This document shows positions 60,389-64,000 of a DNA stretch of 64,000 nucleotides, piece by piece. Each line of letters opens with the position of its first letter. The stretch's first letter is position 1. Origin of the DNA: Roseivirga sp. (GTDB taxonomy: Bacteria > Bacteroidota > Bacteroidia > Cytophagales > Cyclobacteriaceae); contig JAAWWF010000040.1 of assembly GCA_021404565.1 (NCBI GenBank), forward strand, positions 1 to 64,000, in the 5' to 3' direction. The notes beneath the pieces were generated by a model. The model was not told the DNA's origin and ran no database searches. It saw only the letters and a program-made list of their open reading frames with translations. Position numbers and translations under genes: made by a program.

Positions 60389-61489
60389 TTATATATCCGC
60401 CTTCGCCACCAGCTTTAGCTGTGATACCTCCTTAGCCTTGTCTCTCACTAATATCAGAAAATGCTCTTCATCATAATCAGCGATATGGCTGATACTACCC
60501 AGCTTTACATTCTCCCGCTTAACTCCCCGTTCTTTCATGGGGGCAGTCAGAGCTTTGGCCCGGAACAGATCTTTGCCGGTAATTTTGGTAAGAGGATGGA
60601 CATTGTTACCAACCAGCACATAATCCTGCCCCTCGTATTGGTAAGAAATAATCCCGGTGGGGGTATTGCCTGCCCCGATCTCAGCTACAGTTTTACCAAT
60701 CAGCTTGTTGTTGCCGTTCAGCTCATCGAGCTTAAAGGTCACCAGCGGAGTGCACATATAGCCCGCGACTACATGCCACTGTCCTTCCAATTGCACCGGT
60801 AAAAACCGGTAAATAGGAGCATGTGTTTCATTGCGCCCATGGGTGACATGATATACCTGTACATTGGTGGTGGTCATTTCTTCATTAAAGGGAAAAGGCA
60901 CCCTGCGCAGCCCGGAAGAAAACTCCTCGTTGGAAAGCCCCGAAACAATCAGCTCACCATTAGCATAGTGCAGGTCGGTTACCGTATAGGTGCGTGAAGG
61001 ACGATTCCAGGTCTGGTGTGAGGCAGTTGGCGCATCCTTGAGTTTCATTTTAGAGTGACTAACCTCTTCCAGTGAAAATTCTTTGAGGCCCTTATCTGAA
61101 AGCCTGAACAGGGCGTAATGGGTTTCCTCCCCTCTCTCCCGGCTTACGGCAAAGAATACGTTTTTGGAAAGTGGGTTGACCGCCATATCCTGGATGGAAA
61201 TCTCATCGGCTTTGGCACCCATAGCCGCTGCCAATCGCTGATCAATCCGCTCCAGGTTCAAAGCCTCCCTGGATATGCCCGGCTGATCCTTTACATCGAT
61301 GGCATAAAGACTCATACCACTGTTATCTCCTACAAAGAGAATATTTTCCGGCCCGAAGGCAATGGCCTTTATGGAGTTGATTTCAGGATTACCTGTTACA
61401 AATCCAACTTTCAGGTCCTCCTTTCCAGTGGCCATCACCATCACACAGGACAGTAGCCCAAGGATGGTCAGAAGTGATCTTGTTTTCAT
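60389..61489 (-). CDS. Exported beta-propeller-like hypothetical protein (paralogue of 62505-63647)
   Basis: 366 residues with a signal peptide (MKTRSLLTILGLLSCVMVMA). No named family is recognised. The start 'IKAIAFGPENILFVGDNSGM' and repeated strand patterns suggest a propeller. It shares with the gene at 62505 the strings 'SGLSNEEFSS', 'PFPF', 'YH..HG..ET..PI', 'CTPL.T', 'TVAEIG.G' and 'DMAVNP.S.NV', so the two are clear paralogues. It overlaps the TolB-like gene by 4 bp (ATGA), so translation is coupled. It is last in a four-gene exported-protein operon. Confidence 0.82.
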   Translation of the reverse strand: MKTRSLLTILGLLSCVMVMATGKEDLKVGFVTGNPEINSIKAIAFGPENILFVGDNSGMSLYAIDVKDQPGISREALNLERIDQRLAAAMGAKADEISIQDMAVNPLSKNVFFAVSRERGEETHYALFRLSDKGLKEFSLEEVSHSKMKLKDAPTASHQTWNRPSRTYTVTDLHYANGELIVSGLSNEEFSSGLRRVPFPFNEEMTTTNVQVYHVTHGRNETHAPIYRFLPVQLEGQWHVVAGYMCTPLVTFKLDELNGNNKLIGKTVAEIGAGNTPTGIISYQYEGQDYVLVGNNVHPLTKITGKDLFRAKALTAPMKERGVKRENVKLGSISHIADYDEEHFLILVRDKAKEVSQLKLVAKADI

Positions 61490-62373
61490 TTTGTTTTTGG
61501 TTTAAGGTTAAAACTATTCTTGTCGCTGAGCATCTGCTCTTCCCCCTCCAGGCTCACCTGAAACAATGCCGGCAGTCCATCCGCTGTTCCTTCCATGATG
61601 TCGCGGGTAAAGGTGATAGACTTGCCATCAGGGGCCCATGAGGGGTAAAAAGCCTGGTAGCCCTTTTTACTTACAATGCTCAGCCCTTTGCCCCCTTCAG
61701 CTGAGACAATGGCTATCTCAAATACGCCATCAACCACCTGGATATAGCAGATCTTCGATCCATCAGGCGACCAGCTTTCGTGGAACTCCCCTATATCCGG
61801 AGTATTGGTAATCCGTGTCAGATTGCCCCCATCCACATCAATGGTATAGATATCGGAATCGCTCTCGTCTGTTTCAGCGCCCAGAAACATAATGCGTTCA
61901 CCATCGGGCGACCACCGGGGGGTATTTTCCACCATGGTAGAGTGTGTGAGTCTTCTTAACCCTCCACCATCACTATCCATGATAAAAAGCTCATTGCTAC
62001 CGGTACGGTTGCTCGCAAAGACAATGGATTTTCCATCCGGAGAGTAGTCTCCATCCATGCTGTCAAAGCCAGTTTCTGTCAGCTTTTTCAGCTTTTTACC
62101 CCGGGTATTAAAACGGTAGATTTCGTGGTGCCCATCTCTGACGGAAGTAAAAATAAGCTGCTTTCCATCGGGTGACCATTGTGGAGAAAAATCCCTTTCA
62201 GGGTGCCCTTCGAGAATTTTGAAGTTGCTGCCATCCGCATTTACCAGGTAGATGTCTTCAATGGAATGGATATAGAAAAAGGCAATCTTTTTACCATCAG
62301 GAGACCATACCTGGGCCTTCAGCCCAAATGAGATTAACAGAGAGAGTATGATGATATTCCGTATTCTTCGCAT
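61486..62373 (-). CDS. TolB-like exported WD40/PD40 propeller protein
   Basis: 295 residues with a signal peptide (MRRIRNIIILSLLISFGLKA). Six PD40/WD40-like repeats carry the signature 'WSPDGK.I.F': 'WSPDGKKIAFF', 'WSPDGKQLIFTS', 'YSPDGKSIVFAS', 'WSPDGERIMFLG', 'WSPDGSKICYIQ' and 'WAPDGKSITFTR'. These make up nearly the whole protein, which would form a six-bladed propeller. It lacks the N-terminal TolB domain. It is probably periplasmic and protein-binding. It lies between two paralogous genes in the operon. Confidence 0.88.
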   Translation of the reverse strand: MRRIRNIIILSLLISFGLKAQVWSPDGKKIAFFYIHSIEDIYLVNADGSNFKILEGHPERDFSPQWSPDGKQLIFTSVRDGHHEIYRFNTRGKKLKKLTETGFDSMDGDYSPDGKSIVFASNRTGSNELFIMDSDGGGLRRLTHSTMVENTPRWSPDGERIMFLGAETDESDSDIYTIDVDGGNLTRITNTPDIGEFHESWSPDGSKICYIQVVDGVFEIAIVSAEGGKGLSIVSKKGYQAFYPSWAPDGKSITFTRDIMEGTADGLPALFQVSLEGEEQMLSDKNSFNLKPKTK

Positions 62374-62504
62374 TCGTTTTTGTTTATGATTAGGGTTTGA
62401 TTATTTCTTTTCCGTAAGTAAGTCGGGTCACAGCCCTGGTCGCCAGCTGCATCAGGTAGATATCGGCAGGCAACACAAACCATATCTTAGCTTCATAACC
62501 CCGA

Positions 62505-63647
62505 TCATAAACTGGAAACAGCTACTGATTCCAGATCAAAACCCCGGCCCGCTGCATGCTTCAGGAGCAACACATAGTCCTGATTGAGAACATCCATTTG
62601 CTTCAGGTGCCGGCCCGGAATCAGGGTTTTATAAGGCACTCCTGCTTTAGAGGTCGGCCGGCTGATGGAGCTCTTTTGTGCCGCCAGATCCGCAGGGTTC
62701 ATCCTGATCAGACCCCTTCGGCTATTGGCTATCAGAATATATTCCTGTCCGCCTTTCCTATAGCTTCGGATATCAATCGGGTGGCTACCGGGACCAATTT
62801 CTGCCACGGTTCTTGCCCTTATTTTCTTACCATCTTTCAGCTGATCCAGGGGTACTGTAATGAGGGGTGTACAAGAGTAGGCTGCCAACAGATGGTCCTT
62901 CCCTTCTATCTTGTACTTCATAAAAGTGTTGATGGGTGAGCTGGTTTCATATTGACCATGGGCTCCGTGATAAAACTCCACTCCTGTAGTGCTATGGCTT
63001 TCCTGAAATGGAAAAGGCGCTATTCTGAAGGTAGACGAGAACTCTTCGTTGGATAGTCCCGAAATATAGAGTTGTCCCTGGTCAAAGCTGAGATAACGTA
63101 TGGTAAAGATGTTTTTAGATCGGCCGCTGTTGAACTTCTCCCTGGAAGAAAATACTGAGGACAGCTTAAGTTGGCTGTAATAGACACTTTCCAGCACTAC
63201 CTCGCTGAGTTTTCCTCCCCGATCGATCTTCATCAACAGGGTGGCATCGTTTACATAATTAGCATCGAAAATATCGCGTTCCTCCCGGTTTTCACCTCCG
63301 TATGACACGGTGAGATATACGTTCTGAGATATGGGATTGACAGCCATGTCATGAATCAGAATATTCTCCCTTCTCTTACCAAGCAGTGCTCCGATTTGCT
63401 TGTCAATGTCCCTGACATTCAGGGCCTTCTTTTCAGAGATCGGCTTATTGTCTTTAAAGTCAAAGGCATAGACCGAAGCCCCTTTGGAATCGCCCAGGAA
63501 GAGAATTCCATCAGGACCAAAGCTAAGCTTGGACATAGATTTGATGTCGGGAGTACCGAGCACAAAGGAATCGTGATACGGGCCGTCATTGGCCATGACT
63601 CCTGAGGCAAGGCTGAGGATCATCCAGGTAAGCATAAGTTTTTTCAT
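62505..63647 (-). CDS. Exported beta-propeller-like hypothetical protein (paralogue of 60389-61489)
   Basis: 380 residues with a signal peptide (MKKLMLTWMILSLASGVMA). The opening 'IKSMSKLSFGPDGILFLGDS' is propeller-like. It shares many conserved strings with the gene at 60389 ('DMAVNPISQNVYLTVS', 'ISGLSNEEFSSTFR', 'CTPLITVPLDQL'), so a duplication is clear. It begins 5 bp after the upstream Ig-like gene. The 131-bp gap before the TolB-like gene holds no recognised feature. Function unknown. Confidence 0.82.
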   Translation of the reverse strand: MKKLMLTWMILSLASGVMANDGPYHDSFVLGTPDIKSMSKLSFGPDGILFLGDSKGASVYAFDFKDNKPISEKKALNVRDIDKQIGALLGKRRENILIHDMAVNPISQNVYLTVSYGGENREERDIFDANYVNDATLLMKIDRGGKLSEVVLESVYYSQLKLSSVFSSREKFNSGRSKNIFTIRYLSFDQGQLYISGLSNEEFSSTFRIAPFPFQESHSTTGVEFYHGAHGQYETSSPINTFMKYKIEGKDHLLAAYSCTPLITVPLDQLKDGKKIRARTVAEIGPGSHPIDIRSYRKGGQEYILIANSRRGLIRMNPADLAAQKSSISRPTSKAGVPYKTLIPGRHLKQMDVLNQDYVLLLKHAAGRGFDLESVAVSSL

Positions 63648-63652
63648 AGGGA

Positions 63653-64000
63653 TCAGTTGTTTTGAGTGATTTGAAAAGGAAGTGTTACTTCTTCAAGCTC
63701 TTTAGGGGTGTCTGCGGGGTTTTGCAGGTCGATATCAAATTTTCTTCTCAGGTTGTTTCCGGCCAGATCTTCCAGCCAGGGATTGATTACCAGCTTGTAG
63801 CCTCCTACCAGCCAGGGGCGTTCTGGTTTAAAATACCAGCTGCTTTCCTCATTACTCAATGAGATGGTTCCTCTAACGGGGTTACCTGAGGAATTCAGTA
63901 CGATGAGTGCACTGTGCAGCAGGCCATAATCCAGACTTTCTCCGAAATTGACTACCAGGGCATCCACGGTGTTAAGCCCAGGAACCTCAAGCTCCCAAGC
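63653..64000 (-). CDS. C-terminal part of an SbsA-type Ig-like domain protein (5' end outside window)
   Basis: At least 115 residues, open to the right edge; a GTG at 63967 is in frame but the frame continues beyond it, so this is not the start. The visible part ('VDALVVNFGESLDYGLLHSA', 'YKLVINPWLEDLAGNNLRRK') matches the SbsA/Big_5 Ig-like pattern, with the usual 'L..G..Y.L.V...L.D..GN' ending. It is the first visible gene of the operon running to 60389. Confidence 0.72.
   Translation of the reverse strand, partial: AWELEVPGLNTVDALVVNFGESLDYGLLHSALIVLNSSGNPVRGTISLSNEESSWYFKPERPWLVGGYKLVINPWLEDLAGNNLRRKFDIDLQNPADTPKELEEVTLPFQITQNN

Noticed and set aside
1-64000. tRNA, rRNA, CRISPR array or prophage
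   Set aside because: No cloverleaf, rRNA motif, regular spacer array or phage structural cluster was seen. The tail-fibre-like protein belongs to the RHS operon.

Overview
The window looks like a chromosome segment from a gliding or surface-active member of the Bacteroidota, probably order Cytophagales. The grounds are a gliding-motility type C-terminal (type B, type IX secretion) sorting domain, a PorP/SprF family protein, a hybrid two-component regulator with periplasmic beta-propeller and AraC output, 7TMR-DISM histidine kinases, VCBS/ASPIC lipoproteins and paired SpvB-like/RHS proteins. Shine-Dalgarno sequences are weak or absent and promoter-like TAnnTTTG boxes occur, as expected for this phylum. 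The species cannot be named from the sequence.

Layout. (1) 1-11387, minus: a giant secreted adhesin-like protein running off the left edge, built from NHL-type propeller blocks and Ig-like repeats. (2) 11692-15786, plus: a hybrid two-component regulator. (3) 15892-27775, minus: a second giant adhesin with a T9SS sorting domain, followed 4 bp later by a PorP/SprF-OmpA fusion, which resembles a SprB/SprF secretion pair. (4) 28311-31646, plus: a large VCBS/ASPIC lipoprotein. (5) 31954-40002, minus: a signalling cluster of three tandem 7TMR-DISM histidine kinases and three response regulators. (6) 40181-45351: a GHL10-like lipoprotein, a small SPOR-like protein and a large sortilin/BNR propeller protein. 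(7) 45968-55722, plus: a tail-fibre-like protein, an SpvB/YD-repeat protein, an RHS protein with an exchangeable AT-rich tip carrying HENEH, and an overlapping secreted protein that may be its immunity factor. (8) 55718-57860: a mobile-element hot spot with repeated IS1-type ends, an IS1-family transposase, a broken REP-associated tyrosine transposase with its REP hairpin, and two orphan small membrane or lipoprotein genes. (9) 57868-59529, minus: an acyl-CoA ligase. (10) 60389-64000, minus: four exported beta-propeller/Ig-like proteins, a pair of paralogues among them.

The most interesting signal is a perfect 18-bp palindrome, ATAGACCTTAAGGTCTAT, found three times and only between genes. Two copies lie in the divergent control region of the second adhesin and the VCBS lipoprotein. 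One lies upstream of the response-regulator genes. Copies 1 and 3 share their flank and have a Bacteroidota -7-like box at exactly the same distance. This suggests a surface-protein regulon run by the adjacent multi-kinase/LuxR-type system. A second point of interest is the RHS tip, its candidate immunity gene and the same-direction IS1-like ends behind the accessory genes.
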